DNA from: Desulfobacterales bacterium
GTDB lineage: Bacteria; Desulfobacterota; Desulfobacteria; Desulfobacterales; Desulfosalsimonadaceae
Reading direction: 5' to 3'
NCBI GenBank assembly: GCA_034520365.1
Contig: JAXHNP010000003.1
Coordinates: 496,001-560,000, forward strand
Length of the DNA stretch: 64,000 nucleotides
In this document: positions 36,209 through 45,310 of the stretch, in pieces
How the letters are laid out: each line of letters starts with the position of its first letter
Position numbering within the stretch: position 1 is the stretch's first letter
The notes under the pieces: generated by a model
What the model was told of the DNA's origin: nothing
What the model saw: only the letters and a program-made list of their open reading frames with translations
The model's database searches: none
Program-made: the position numbers and the translations under genes

Positions 36209-38164
36209 TTAAAACGCCTGCCCGATATTTATGTGCAGCCGCCACCGGTCTGCGTCGGCCAGACTCTGGATCTCCGGATCATCGCTTTTTGCGTTATCCG
36301 GTGGATTAAACTTATAGCCCACATCCACCTGTATCGGACCGATTATCGTATTATACCTCAGCCCCAGCCCGCCGGTATATCGCATGCGGTTCAAATTATA
36401 CCGGAAGGCTTCATTATCCAGCAGCCCCATATCCACAAACGCAACCCCTGAAAATTTTTTATATATGGGATACCTAAGCTCAATATTGGCATTTAGCGAA
36501 GACAATCCGCCGGCTGCGAGAACATTGTCGTCACTGTCCACCACACCGAGCTGCTGATAGGCATACCCCCGGACGGTTTTGCTGCCGCCCAGAAAGAGCT
36601 GTTTAAAAATCGGAATTTCATCCGTATCTTCGGCAGCCTCAATATAGCTCATCCGCAGACGGCCGGCCAGCACCATCTGCCACGGCAGGGGAATATAGGC
36701 CCGGGTTTCGATGCCGGGCCGGGTGTAGTCGATCTCAGAGCCCAGGTATTGGGACGCTTTTTCCACGCCGATGCTAAAAACCGTCCCATCCGAAGGATTT
36801 AATGCGTTGGTCACGGTATTTCGCTCCAGCTCCAGCCGCATATTTGAAATCCGGTAGTTCTCGTTAATCTCATAATCGCCGTCCATTTCTAATATATCGA
36901 TACTTTCGGGTCGGTTGCCCGTCAGGCCGTAGCCCAGCCGGGCGCTCCATTGGTTGCCCAGCTGATGCAGAAGATCGGCGGTGAGAAAAATCTTGCGAAG
37001 CGTGTAAAACTCCGCCTCATTCTCTTCATACCCGCTTTTTACGGTAAGATTGTTTCGGGCGCTTAAAAAATACGGGTAAAAATATTCCCCCTGAAACGTC
37101 TCTTTAAGGTCCGAGCGCTTGGCACTGATGGAAAACCGGTCCGCGTGGCCGGACAGATTCCGATAGCTCCAGGCACCCCGCAGCCGCAGGCCATCCTCAG
37201 TGCCGTATCCCACCCCGAGGCGGAGGTTGTGCTGCTTCCGGGGTTTAACCCGGATGTTTACCGGCACCGTATGGCCCGTTTCGTCCGGCTCGCCCGGCTC
37301 AATTACGGCGGTCTGAAATACGCGCAGATCAAACAGGTTCCTGCGGCTTTCATCCAGGGCCCTGGCTTCGTACTGCTTTCCGGGCCGAAATGCCAGCGAC
37401 CGCTCGATGACCGTTGGCGCGATGTAGCCTTCATGGCCGGAAATGTTGATATCCCCGAAATAATACCGTTTGCCCGGATCCACGGTAAAGCTTACCTCTG
37501 CCGAATGATTGGCCAGCCTGACCACCGCCTCCCCTTCTACCCGGGCAAACGGATATCCCTTATTGCCCAGCAGCTCCCGGATGACCTTTTTGGCGCGCTC
37601 ATACTCTCCGGCGGTAAATATATCCCCGGTGTTAAACGGCAGCACCGCCTTGATCCGGGACCGGGACACCATGGGTATGGGATTTTTACAAATCAAATCG
37701 ATCGATCGGAGGCGCACCGGTTTGCCCTCGGTTATCTGAAACAGCACATCGCAGCGGCACAGGGATTTGCGCTCGGGGGCGGCAGCGCCATTTTCCGCTG
37801 TGTTTTCAGCGGCCGGCGCCCTCTGCGTTTCCTGGCATTTTTCCGGACACTTGAGCGTATAATCCGCAGATGCCTGATAATAGCCCTGACTCCGATAAAA
37901 CTGCTCAATTCTCAGCACATCATCGGAAAGGGTCTGCCGGGAGACGACCGGGTGTTTTTTCCAGAATTTCCATACAGGCGGCGAGTTGGCAGCAAGGGAT
38001 GCGGCCAGGGCCTTTTTATCGATACGCGAGACCCCGGAAAAATTAACATCTCCGACGATAAAGCGGGACGCATCAGCCCCCGCCTCCGGGGCCAGATATA
38101 CAAAAAGAAACAGAACAGGCGCAATCCACAGCCACCGGATCGCGGCGGAATCAGTCTTTGGCAA
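36209..38164 (-). CDS. tamA: TamA, BamA-like outer-membrane barrel protein
   Basis: 651 residues. Signal peptide region MPKTDSAAIRWLWIAPVLFL, three POTRA-type domains over about residues 35-330 (VGDVNFSGVSRIDKKALAAS, LRSIDLICKNPIPMVSRSRI, YFGDINISGHEGYIAPTVIE), then a 16-strand barrel with the conserved LFLGGSKTVRGYAYQQLG motif and C-terminal Phe (INIGQAF). Three POTRA domains and the tamB partner distinguish it from BamA. It works with TamB in outer-membrane assembly and lipid transport. The first POTRA region contains an unusual Cys-rich insert (CPEKCQETQ and KSLCRCD). It overlaps yihY by 14 bases. Confidence 0.9.
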   Translation of the reverse strand: MPKTDSAAIRWLWIAPVLFLFVYLAPEAGADASRFIVGDVNFSGVSRIDKKALAASLAANSPPVWKFWKKHPVVSRQTLSDDVLRIEQFYRSQGYYQASADYTLKCPEKCQETQRAPAAENTAENGAAAPERKSLCRCDVLFQITEGKPVRLRSIDLICKNPIPMVSRSRIKAVLPFNTGDIFTAGEYERAKKVIRELLGNKGYPFARVEGEAVVRLANHSAEVSFTVDPGKRYYFGDINISGHEGYIAPTVIERSLAFRPGKQYEARALDESRRNLFDLRVFQTAVIEPGEPDETGHTVPVNIRVKPRKQHNLRLGVGYGTEDGLRLRGAWSYRNLSGHADRFSISAKRSDLKETFQGEYFYPYFLSARNNLTVKSGYEENEAEFYTLRKIFLTADLLHQLGNQWSARLGYGLTGNRPESIDILEMDGDYEINENYRISNMRLELERNTVTNALNPSDGTVFSIGVEKASQYLGSEIDYTRPGIETRAYIPLPWQMVLAGRLRMSYIEAAEDTDEIPIFKQLFLGGSKTVRGYAYQQLGVVDSDDNVLAAGGLSSLNANIELRYPIYKKFSGVAFVDMGLLDNEAFRYNLNRMRYTGGLGLRYNTIIGPIQVDVGYKFNPPDNAKSDDPEIQSLADADRWRLHINIGQAF

Positions 38165-39521
38165 TCCCGTTACTCCTGTTTACCAGATCGAGCATTGAGA
38201 CAGTGCCCAATTGTTGGGCCTCGGTGGACTGCTTTTCCTGAATCAGTTTTTCAAGCGCCTGGTTTGCCGTTTTTTCCGAAACATGCCAGGCGGCTTCCCC
38301 GCCGCTGCGCATGGCCTTGCAGACATCCAATGCACTGATCAGGCCGGGGTTTTTGGCGGGCTGGAACCGGGGGTCGTCTGCGTATAACTCCTGAACAAGG
38401 CCTTTTGCCGATAACTGATCGATAATTTCCCTGACCAGGCGCACGGGGATGGAAAGGGATTTGGACAGGGTATCCGGCGTCAGCGGCGGCTTTCCGTGGT
38501 GGAATTGCTCAACGATTTTGAGCATGATGTTTACCGCCATCTCTTCGCGCTGCTCCTGGCCCACACTATAGGTTCTGAATCGCTGTTGATGGGCGCGCAC
38601 GTTTTGGATGGCATACGACATCTGCGCGCCGATCAGCACAATCACCCAGCTGATATAGAGCCAGATGATAAAAATCGGCAGGGCGGCAAAGGTTCCGTAG
38701 ATGGTATTATACCGGGCCACGCCGATGTTGAAATCCGTATAAATCCGGAAGGCGAACTCCCATATGCTGCCGCAGATAATGCCGGCAATCAGCGCCGGCA
38801 GAAACCGCACCCGGGTATTGGGCATCAGAATATACATGGCGGTAAATGCGATCCAAAGCGCCGCATGCGGAAGTATGGTGTTAAACAGCACAAAGAACTG
38901 CTCGAACACTTCATAGCGGGAAAGCGTCTGAACTAGGGTATGCGAAGATACGGTGGTCATCATGGCGGTTGCAATGACCATCAGCAAAGGCCCCAGGATC
39001 AATACGCTGATATAATCGGAAATTTTACGGGCAATCCGCCGGTCCCGGGTCACCCCCCATAAATCATTGAAGGTCCGCTCCACATTGGAGAGCATCATCA
39101 GCACCGCAATGATCAAAAGCCCGGTGCCGAAAGCCCCAAGCGCCTTGAAATCCGTTTTGGAGATGTATTCGATGATCTTGCCGGTTACCTCTTCCTGCTC
39201 AGCCGTTAAATAGTTGACCAGCAGGTGCTCAATCCGGCTGTGGACCCCCAGGCCCTTCATCATGGAAAATGCGATGGCCAGGAGGGGAATGATGGCCAGC
39301 AGCGTGCTGTAGGAAAGCGCCGAGGCCCGGAGGAGAATCATCTGATCCCGCAGGCGGTTTATAGTCAATAAAAAAACCCGGATGGTCTGATAAAAAAGGA
39401 GTTTAAGCTGGCCCGCTTCTTCCGGGTCCTGCCAGACGTCCGCCCGCATAAATCCGGCCACCTGCTGCATGCGGCTTGCCAATTTATTCCGGATGCCCTG
39501 ATAATTGGTTTGTCGGCTCAT
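38151..39521 (-). CDS. YihY/virulence factor BrkB family membrane protein with C-terminal winged helix
   Basis: 456 residues from the ATG at 39521, which has GAGG 6 bases upstream; a GTG five codons earlier is open. About six transmembrane helices occupy residues 55-320, with the family hallmarks LRASALSYSTLLAIIPLLAI and SVERTFNDLWGV-type text (NVERTFNDLWGV). The last about 110 residues look like a winged-helix domain (PPLTPDTLSKSLSIPVRLVR). The family was once called ribonuclease BN but has no proven nuclease activity; some members are thought to be transporters. It overlaps tamA, so it may take part in envelope biology. Confidence 0.85.
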   Translation of the reverse strand: MSRQTNYQGIRNKLASRMQQVAGFMRADVWQDPEEAGQLKLLFYQTIRVFLLTINRLRDQMILLRASALSYSTLLAIIPLLAIAFSMMKGLGVHSRIEHLLVNYLTAEQEEVTGKIIEYISKTDFKALGAFGTGLLIIAVLMMLSNVERTFNDLWGVTRDRRIARKISDYISVLILGPLLMVIATAMMTTVSSHTLVQTLSRYEVFEQFFVLFNTILPHAALWIAFTAMYILMPNTRVRFLPALIAGIICGSIWEFAFRIYTDFNIGVARYNTIYGTFAALPIFIIWLYISWVIVLIGAQMSYAIQNVRAHQQRFRTYSVGQEQREEMAVNIMLKIVEQFHHGKPPLTPDTLSKSLSIPVRLVREIIDQLSAKGLVQELYADDPRFQPAKNPGLISALDVCKAMRSGGEAAWHVSEKTANQALEKLIQEKQSTEAQQLGTVSMLDLVNRSNGIAKD

Positions 39522-39572
39522 AATTGCCTCTTTCACCGGGTTGAGGATACTGACTTATTTATAAAAATTTGA

Positions 39573-39720
39573 TAGTCCCGTAAAAAGTTGATTCTGCGAT
39601 GGCAAAGAAAAATGTTCAAGATCGCGGCGCGCAAATCCCGAGAAATGCAGCGTACATAGAGTACGTGAAATTTCGAGGGATGCAGCGCAACAAAGATATT
39701 GGACTTTTTGCGAAGCCATC
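39573..39720 (-). repeat. Dispersed element, GACGGCTTCGCAAAAAGTCC family, copy C (most complete)
   Basis: Read on the minus strand it runs from GATGGCTTCGCAAAAAGTCC to CAACTTTTTACGGGACTATC. It has an inner near-palindrome CGTAC TCTAT GTACG and two CTGCAT..CTCG blocks. Its first bases overlap the fumarase stop codon (TGA at 39721-39719). Its far end lies 50 bases upstream of yihY, where TTTTTACG and TATAAA boxes could act as a promoter. Confidence 0.78.
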
Positions 39721-41323
39721 AAATTTGATCAAAAAAATCATTCCCCTTATCATCCACGATAATAAAGGCCGGAAAATCCTTGACCGTAATCCGGAAGACC
39801 GCCTCCATGCCGAGCTCCGGATATTCCAGCACCTCCATATCCGTAATGCACTCCTTACCCAGCCGGGCCGCCGGCCCGCCGATGGAGCCCAGATAGAATC
39901 CCCCGTTCGCCTGGCAGGCCTCTGTGACCTGGCGCGTGCGGTTGCCCTTGGCAAGGGTTACCAGCGAGCCGCCGTATTTCTGAAATTCCGCCACATAGGG
40001 ATCCATCCGGGCGGCCGTGGTCGGTCCGAATGCGCCCGAGGCATAGCCATCCGGCGTCTTGGCCGGACCGGCGTAATAGATGATATGCTCTTTCACATAC
40101 CAGGGGAGGTCCCCCTCCGCTTTTAATCGCTCGTAAATCTTTGCATGCGCAATATCCCGGGCCACCACGATCTTTCCGGAAAGCCGAAGGCGCGTAGCCA
40201 CCGGATACTTGGAAAGCTCTTGGCGGATTACATCCATGGGCTGATCCAGATCAATATCCACCGCATCAGCGGCGATCTGATCCGGGGCCGGCAGAAACCG
40301 GGCCGGATCACGGTCCAGGTTTTCCAGAAAGATCCCGTCGCGCGTGATCTTTGCCTTGATGTTTCTGTCCGCGCTGCAGCTCACCCCGATCCCCACCGGA
40401 CATGAGGCCCCGTGCCGCGGCATGCGGATGACCCGAACGTCCAGACAGAAATGCTTGCCTCCGAACTGGGCGCCGATCCCCAGTCCCTGGGAAATCTCCA
40501 TCAGCCGCGCTTCCATCCCATGATCCCGGAATGCATAGCTCCCCTTTTCGCCCTGCTCCGGCAATCCGTCCAGATAGCCGGCAGAGGCGAGCTTAACCGT
40601 CTTTAAATTGGCCTCCGCCGAGGTGCCGCCCACGACCACCGCCAGATGATAAGGCGGGCAGGCGGCGGTGCCCAGATACGTCATCTTCTCTTTTAAAAAG
40701 GCTTCCAAAGAAGCGGGGTTTAAAACCGCCTTGGTTTCCTGAAAAAGAAAGGTTTTATTGGCTGAGCCCCCGCCTTTGGCGATAAACAAAAAATCATAGG
40801 TGTCGCCTTCGGTGGCGTAGAGCTCGATCTGGGCCGGGAGGTTGCAGCCCGTGTTTTTTTCTTCATAGAGGGTCAAGGGCGCATTCTGGGAATAGCGCAG
40901 GTTGTTTTTGGTATACGCGTTAAAAACGCCCTTGGAGAGCACCGCCTCATCGGAAAAACCCGTCCACACCCGCTGACCTTTTTTGCCGATGATCACCGCC
41001 GTGCCGGTATCCTGGCACATGGGAAATTCAAATTCGGATGAGATCACTGCATTCTTTAGCATCTCAAAGGCCACATATCGGTCGTTTTCCGAAGCTTCCG
41101 GGTCATCGATAATTCGGGCCAGCTTCTCCAGATGTGGCGTCCGGTATAAATGGGCCACATCCGTAAAAGCCTGCTCGCACAGCATCTCAAGGCCTTCAGG
41201 GGCCACCTTGATAATATCCGTGCCGGCAAACTGATCCACGGTCACATGATCCGTGGTTAAACAACGGTATTGGGTGGTATCCGGTTCCAGGGCGAACATG
41301 GGCTGATGGACAAATTCAACCAT
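39719..41323 (-). CDS. fumA: Class I fumarate hydratase (single-chain)
   Basis: 534 residues, a fused alpha+beta class I fumarase with an oxygen-sensitive [4Fe-4S] cluster. Candidate cluster cysteines are in [31 protein letters not shown] and [11 protein letters not shown]. The C-terminal beta-subunit-like domain has [20 protein letters not shown] and [15 protein letters not shown]. It interconverts fumarate and malate in the TCA cycle or its reverse in the cytosol. The gene stands alone with its own spacing, and its stop codon lies in a dispersed repeat. Confidence 0.93.
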   Translation of the reverse strand: MVEFVHQPMFALEPDTTQYRCLTTDHVTVDQFAGTDIIKVAPEGLEMLCEQAFTDVAHLYRTPHLEKLARIIDDPEASENDRYVAFEMLKNAVISSEFEFPMCQDTGTAVIIGKKGQRVWTGFSDEAVLSKGVFNAYTKNNLRYSQNAPLTLYEEKNTGCNLPAQIELYATEGDTYDFLFIAKGGGSANKTFLFQETKAVLNPASLEAFLKEKMTYLGTAACPPYHLAVVVGGTSAEANLKTVKLASAGYLDGLPEQGEKGSYAFRDHGMEARLMEISQGLGIGAQFGGKHFCLDVRVIRMPRHGASCPVGIGVSCSADRNIKAKITRDGIFLENLDRDPARFLPAPDQIAADAVDIDLDQPMDVIRQELSKYPVATRLRLSGKIVVARDIAHAKIYERLKAEGDLPWYVKEHIIYYAGPAKTPDGYASGAFGPTTAARMDPYVAEFQKYGGSLVTLAKGNRTRQVTEACQANGGFYLGSIGGPAARLGKECITDMEVLEYPELGMEAVFRITVKDFPAFIIVDDKGNDFFDQI

Positions 41324-41713
41324 AGCAGTTTATCCTTCCTTGATTTCAACTCAAACTTTTAAGTAACTTCACAGGTATTAGGTATTAGGTATTAGGTATT
41401 AGGTTAATGAAATCAAGAAGTTATGGTCGGCACGGTGGCCGACCCTACGATGAATCGGGTTTTTCCCCATTCGTAGGGCGGGCCACCGTGCCCGCCTGAA
41501 AAATAGATAGAACAAATTTACCGTGCCTCAGTGCCTTTAAAGTTATTTATAGGCTCGGTCCCGGGCGCACGGCCCGGGGGAATACTTCTAAGTAACTTCG
41601 AGTTCACAGTTCACAGTTCACGGTTTAAAAGACTCAGCGCCTGTGGCTTTGGAAAAGGCTTATAAAAAAGGGCAATTTCCTTTAAGTCCCCCTTTATTAT
41701 TGCAAAGGGGGAT
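41324..41713. repeat. Repeat mosaic between fumarase and thiC
   Basis: 390 bases without a gene. It holds four GGTATTA heptamers (41374-41401), a palindromic block GGTCGGCACGGTGGCCGACC ... GCGGGCCACCGTGCCCGCC (about 41428-41497) and an end AGAACAAATTTACCGTG (41509-41525) shared with the element at 49336-49532. It also holds a GC-rich hairpin CCCGGGC/GCCCGGG within TTATTTATAGGCTCGGTCCC (41541-41583) that recurs at 44419-44463, and three GTTCACA/G heptamers near 41610. Confidence 0.75.
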
Positions 41714-43012
41714 TTAGGGGGATTTTTCATCATCCTCGCCAAACGCCCGGGCATGGGTCTTTAATGCACAGAAGTCGCCGCACATGGTGCAGACATCCCG
41801 GTCCTTGTCCTCGCTTTGCGACCGCATCTGCCGGGCCTTTTCCGGATCCACGCACAGGTCGAACATGGTCTGCCAGTCAAACCGGTTGCGGGCCTCGGTC
41901 ATCCGCCGGTCTTTCTCCCAGGCGGATGCAATGCCTTTCTCCAGATCCCCGATATGGGCGGCGATTTTTGAGGCGACCACCCCTTCCCGCACTTCGGCCA
42001 CACCGGGCAGCGTCAGGTGTTCGGCCGGTGTCACATAGCAGAGAAAATCCGCGCCGCTGGCCGCGGCAATGGCCCCGCCGATGGCCCCGGTAATGTGGTC
42101 GTAGCCGGCCCCGATATCCGTGGGGAGCGGGCCCAATACATAATAGGGGGCCTCCTCGCAGATGCCCTTCTGAAGTTTCATATCCCCGGCAATCCGGTTT
42201 AAAGGCACATGCCCCGGCCCCTCGATCATCACCTGAACCCCCGCATCCCGGGCGCGCCCGGCCAGCTCGCCCAGAATAATCATTTCCGTAATCTGCGCCC
42301 GGTCCTCGGCATCGAAAATGGTGCCCGGCCGCAGCCCGTCGCCCAATGAAAGGGTAACATCATGGGCACGGGAGATCTCCAGCAGACGATCGTATTCCTC
42401 ATACAGGGGGTTTTCCTTTTGGTTGTGCATGATCCATTCCGCCAAAAGACTCCCGCCCCGGGAGACGATACCCATGCGCCGCTCGCAGGATTTAAGCACA
42501 GACAGGGAATGCCTTGTGATGCCGCAGTGCACGGTGATAAAATCCACCCCCCCTTCGGCCTGATGCTCGATCTCGGCAAATATTTCATCTGTACTAATAT
42601 CCCGGCATTTCCGGCCTTCCGAGAGCGCCTTGCTCACGGTTTTATAAATTGGCACGGTCCCGATCATGACGGGTGAATGCGCGATGATCCGGGCTAACGT
42701 GTCATCCAGATCCCCGCCGGTAGATAGATCCATCACCGCATCCGCCCCCACATGAACCGCCATGTCGAGCTTTTCAAGCTCCTCTTCAAGGTTGAAGTGG
42801 CTGGGCGAGGTGCCGATATTGGCATTGACCTTGGTGGTAAGCCCCCGGCCGATGCCGCGGGCGGAGAAGGCATGGTGTATGTTTTTGGGTATGACCACCA
42901 CGCCGTCAGCCACCTTCTGCCTGATATCCTCGGGCGCCATATGCTCAAATTCAGCCGCCTCCCGCATGGCATCGGTGATGATGCCGGCACGGGCGTCTTG
43001 TAATTGTGTCAT
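41714..43012 (-). CDS. thiC: Phosphomethylpyrimidine synthase ThiC
   Basis: 432 residues, the short anaerobe-type ThiC without the long N-terminal extension. ThiC is a radical SAM enzyme that turns aminoimidazole ribotide into the pyrimidine of thiamine. Conserved blocks include NANIGTSPSHFNLEEE, AVMDLSTGGDLD, TVHCGITRH and IEGPGHVPLNRI. The C-terminal cluster motif is CTMCGDFCALK, a C-x2-C-x3-C spacing that is one residue shorter than the C-x2-C-x4-C of E. coli ThiC. The paralog BzaF (benzimidazole synthesis) is the alternative, but neighbouring thi4 under a TPP riboswitch favours ThiC. The 147-base gap to thi4 holds AGTGCCTN octamers and a half palindrome. Confidence 0.93.
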   Translation of the reverse strand: MTQLQDARAGIITDAMREAAEFEHMAPEDIRQKVADGVVVIPKNIHHAFSARGIGRGLTTKVNANIGTSPSHFNLEEELEKLDMAVHVGADAVMDLSTGGDLDDTLARIIAHSPVMIGTVPIYKTVSKALSEGRKCRDISTDEIFAEIEHQAEGGVDFITVHCGITRHSLSVLKSCERRMGIVSRGGSLLAEWIMHNQKENPLYEEYDRLLEISRAHDVTLSLGDGLRPGTIFDAEDRAQITEMIILGELAGRARDAGVQVMIEGPGHVPLNRIAGDMKLQKGICEEAPYYVLGPLPTDIGAGYDHITGAIGGAIAAASGADFLCYVTPAEHLTLPGVAEVREGVVASKIAAHIGDLEKGIASAWEKDRRMTEARNRFDWQTMFDLCVDPEKARQMRSQSEDKDRDVCTMCGDFCALKTHARAFGEDDEKSP

Positions 43013-43078
43013 GGTTTGTTTACCTGCTTTTTATGGTTTTACAATCCGAGGCACGCGAGCGATGCGGCATCTTTTGAA

Positions 43079-43107
43079 AAAGATTTCTCGCTGCCGCTCG
43101 AAATGAC
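43079..43107 (-). repeat. Half copy of the GTCATTTCGAG palindromic element
   Basis: AAAGATTTCTCGCTGCCGCT followed by CGAAATGAC equals one arm of the palindromes at 35937-36017 and 46959-47020. The tandem AGTGCCTG/AGTGCCTT/AGTGCCTC octamers lie just beside it (43130-43158). Confidence 0.75.
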
Positions 43108-43159
43108 AGCAGCCAACGATCCGCCAAGTGCCTGAGTGCCTTAGTGCCTCAGTGCCTCA

Positions 43160-43936
43160 TCAACCCAGCTTTTCAATCAACTCCCCGGCCACCTTTTCGC
43201 CGGAAAGGAGCATCCCGCCGAATATCGGCCCCATGCGCGGGCCGCCGGCCACGGCATTGGCCGCCATCCCGGTGACATAAAGCCCGGGATAGACTTCTTT
43301 GGTATTGTCCAGGGTCAATTTCTCGGCCTGATCCGCCCACATGGATTTCTCCCCCTCTATCCGGCCGGTGGGCGTGTTTAAGTGGCCGGGAAATTTCCGT
43401 TCCACCACCTTGACCACTTCCGTGGCATGGCCGGTGGCATCCACCACGTACTTGCACCGCATGGTCAGCGGATCAATATGCAGGCCCGCCATCTCAACCG
43501 GCGACCAGTTTATCACCAGCCCTTCCATCCGATCCGGCCGCATGACCACGTCTTCGACGGTCACGCAGTTAAAAATGGTCAGACCGGCCCGGACCGCATT
43601 CCCGACAATCAAGCCCACGGATTCCACCGCATCCGCCGTATAATAGTCATCCTGATAATTCACCGTACGCACGCCGAATTCCTCAAGCACATGCAGGGCG
43701 GATTTCTGCACCACGATTTCATTATACATCATGCCGCCGCCCCACATGCCGCCGCCGATACTTAATTTGCGCTCAAACAATACCACCTTTTTACCGGCCC
43801 TGGCAAGAAAGTAACCGGCCACCAGCCCGGACGGACCGCCCCCGACAATGGCCACATCCGCTTCAAGATTATCCCTTAATTTTTCGTAATACCGGTCCAT
43901 AATCGCCCGGCTGATGACAATTTCATCAAGTGCCAT
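43160..43936 (-). CDS. thi4: Sulfide-dependent ADP-thiazole synthase Thi4
   Basis: 258 residues. Thi4 makes the thiazole of thiamine from NAD, glycine and a sulfur source. The dinucleotide motif is [20 protein letters not shown] (from residue 29) and [16 protein letters not shown] is the family hallmark. At the position where suicidal yeast Thi4 has its sulfur-donor Cys, this protein has His153 (AGLHIDPL). That is the arrangement of the archaeal, catalytic enzymes that use free sulfide, and it fits a sulfide-producing anaerobe. GAGGAG lies 7 bases before the ATG. A TPP riboswitch with terminator precedes the gene, and thiC follows. Confidence 0.93.
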   Translation of the reverse strand: MALDEIVISRAIMDRYYEKLRDNLEADVAIVGGGPSGLVAGYFLARAGKKVVLFERKLSIGGGMWGGGMMYNEIVVQKSALHVLEEFGVRTVNYQDDYYTADAVESVGLIVGNAVRAGLTIFNCVTVEDVVMRPDRMEGLVINWSPVEMAGLHIDPLTMRCKYVVDATGHATEVVKVVERKFPGHLNTPTGRIEGEKSMWADQAEKLTLDNTKEVYPGLYVTGMAANAVAGGPRMGPIFGGMLLSGEKVAGELIEKLG

Positions 43937-43958
43937 AATATTGCTCCTCTTTTTGATA

Positions 43959-43993
43959 GGTATTAGGTATTGGGTTTTAGGTATTAGGTATTA
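43959..43993 (-). repeat. Heptamer array, 5 units (GGTATTA type)
   Basis: GGTATTA GGTATTG GGTTTTA GGTATTA GGTATTA on the plus strand, followed by the inverted form CCTAACACCTAA (43996-44007). It sits between thi4 and its riboswitch terminator. Confidence 0.85.
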
Positions 43994-44019
43994 GGCCTAA
44001 CACCTAACTGCTACCCAAC

Positions 44020-44055
44020 AAAAAAGCCGCTTTCCTCATAAAGGAAAACGGCCGA
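44020..44055 (-). terminator. Terminator of the TPP riboswitch (expression platform)
   Basis: On the minus strand GCCGTTTTCCTT pairs with AGGAAAGCGGC, followed by six T bases. It lies directly behind the TPP aptamer and before thi4, so thiamine pyrophosphate binding probably favours this stem and stops transcription. Confidence 0.88.
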
Positions 44056-44072
44056 CATTTAAAAAATTTAAA

Positions 44073-44160
44073 GTCGTTTCCCTTCGCAGGAATTATCCTG
44101 ATCAGGTTCCAAGGGTTATCCGTCAAGCGGATTCTCAGTTGCGAAGCAACACCCCCAACG
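44073..44160 (-). promoter_or_regulatory. TPP riboswitch (THI element) upstream of thi4-thiC
   Basis: Minus-strand aptamer with the conserved blocks in order: GGGGTG near the 5' side, CTGAGA, ACCCTTGGAACCTGATC, GGATAATTCCTGCGAAGGGA. These are the P2/P3 thiamine-pyrimidine pocket and the P4/P5 diphosphate pocket. It is followed by an intrinsic terminator, so control is by transcription termination of thi4 and probably thiC. Confidence 0.95.
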
Positions 44161-44181
44161 GGATTATTTACCTATAAACCC

Positions 44182-44208
44182 AATATAAGCATTGTTTTAG
44201 GTTGTCAA
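44182..44208 (-). promoter_or_regulatory. Candidate sigma-70 promoter of the thi4 transcript
   Basis: Minus strand TTGACA (44208-44203), 15 bases, TATATT (44187-44182). The spacing is short but both boxes are good, and the start site would fall just before the riboswitch. Confidence 0.45.
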
Positions 44209-44209
44209 T

Positions 44210-44510
44210 AAATGGTTTTGCCGCGGCGAATTTGCTCTATCTGTTTTTCAGGCGGAGCACGGTGGCTGACCTTCTATAATGAGTTGGGCCGGCGGATAAC
44301 CGTCGTAGGGTCGGCCACCGCGCCGACCTTAATTGATGGCGGGCACGGTGGCCCGCCCTACACTCGTAACCGAGAAATTTAAAAGCCGATTACGAGTACG
44401 AGCACGAGTACGAATCATAAGTTATTTATAGGCCCGGTCCCAGGAGCTGCGTCCCGGGGGAGCCAGTTGAGCCGTTTTTGATTAAGATTAAGAGTAAGAG
44501 TAAGACGGCT
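44210..44510. repeat. Repeat mosaic between thi4 promoter and cooC
   Basis: About 300 bases without a gene. CCGCGGCGAATTTGCTCTAT and TTTTTCAGGCGGAGCACGG (about 44221-44265) match the end of the element at 49336-49532. Inverted CGGCACGGTGG-type blocks cover about 44290-44365, TACGAG/CACGAG hexamers about 44390-44415. A second copy of TTATTTATAGGCYCGGTCCC with a GC hairpin lies at 44419-44463, and AAGATTAAGAGTAAGAGTAA at about 44482-44502. Confidence 0.7.
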
Positions 44511-45287
44511 TTACGCGGCCATCAAGCCATGCCGGGTGCTGATCTCTTGGCATACCGCATCAATTTCCGGCAGCCGGGCGGAGAGAATCCGGCCTTCCAG
44601 GCTGTCTAAGAAGATTTCATTGTTCTTGGGAATTCGGCCGATCACGCTCTCCCCATCCAGATAGCGTAACATGGCCTCTTCGATGTTGGGCTCAACCTTG
44701 TTCAATACAAAATAGGCCGCCGCATTGGCATTCTGCGCCATTTCAGTAATTTTTTCAGCCATCCGGAAGGATTCAGCCGTGGGGTCCACAACCCCCAGCA
44801 CAATATCGGCTTCCCCGGCCATTCCCCGGCCGAAATGCTCCACACCGGCTTCGGTATCCACGAGAATGATCTCACCCTCGCGGGTTTCAAGACTTGCCAG
44901 AAATTTTTTGGACAAAATCCCCATGGGGCAGGCACATCCTTCGCCAAAATGATGGATTTTGCCGATGACCAGAAACTCCACCCCGTCTTCGCTGGTCACG
45001 CAATCGGCCGGTAGATCATCAATGGTCTGTCTGCCGGAAAAAATGCCTGCCGGGTTGTCCATCATCATCTTCTGGTTGAGCTTTTCCTTAAACCCCTTCT
45101 TGCCGCCCAGAAAATCCATCAGGTGCACCGGCGCGGTATTTCCGGCCAGGGCGTGCTGCAGGCCCATATTCGATTCATCCGCATCCACCAGCAGCACCCG
45201 GAACCCGGCCCGGGCAAATGATTGCGCCATGAGGGCGGCCAGCGTACTCTTGCCGCTGCCGCCTTTTCCGCAAACTTCTATTTTCAT
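44511..45287 (-). CDS. CooC-like nickel-insertion ATPase (MinD/ParA superfamily)
   Basis: 258 residues. The deviant Walker A with signature lysine is GKGGSGKST (residues 7-15) and the switch region is LLVDADESNMGLQ. A C-x-C pair at Cys118/Cys120 (EGCACPMG) matches the metal-binding motif of CooC, the ATPase that loads nickel into carbon monoxide dehydrogenase. Many Desulfobacterota use CODH/acetyl-CoA synthase, but no cooS or acs subunit gene lies in this window, so the partner is elsewhere. A related nickel/iron-sulfur maturation role cannot be excluded. It ends downstream of floA-type genes with a separate RBS (AAAGG). Confidence 0.8.
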   Translation of the reverse strand: MKIEVCGKGGSGKSTLAALMAQSFARAGFRVLLVDADESNMGLQHALAGNTAPVHLMDFLGGKKGFKEKLNQKMMMDNPAGIFSGRQTIDDLPADCVTSEDGVEFLVIGKIHHFGEGCACPMGILSKKFLASLETREGEIILVDTEAGVEHFGRGMAGEADIVLGVVDPTAESFRMAEKITEMAQNANAAAYFVLNKVEPNIEEAMLRYLDGESVIGRIPKNNEIFLDSLEGRILSARLPEIDAVCQEISTRHGLMAA

Positions 45288-45310
45288 ATGAGAACCTTTA
45301 ATATTGGGTA

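Noticed and set aside
37145-38338. Plus-strand open frame of nearly 400 codons opposite tamA/yihY
   Set aside because: Both minus-strand genes have recognised domains here; the plus-strand frame has no ribosome-binding site and no recognisable motif.
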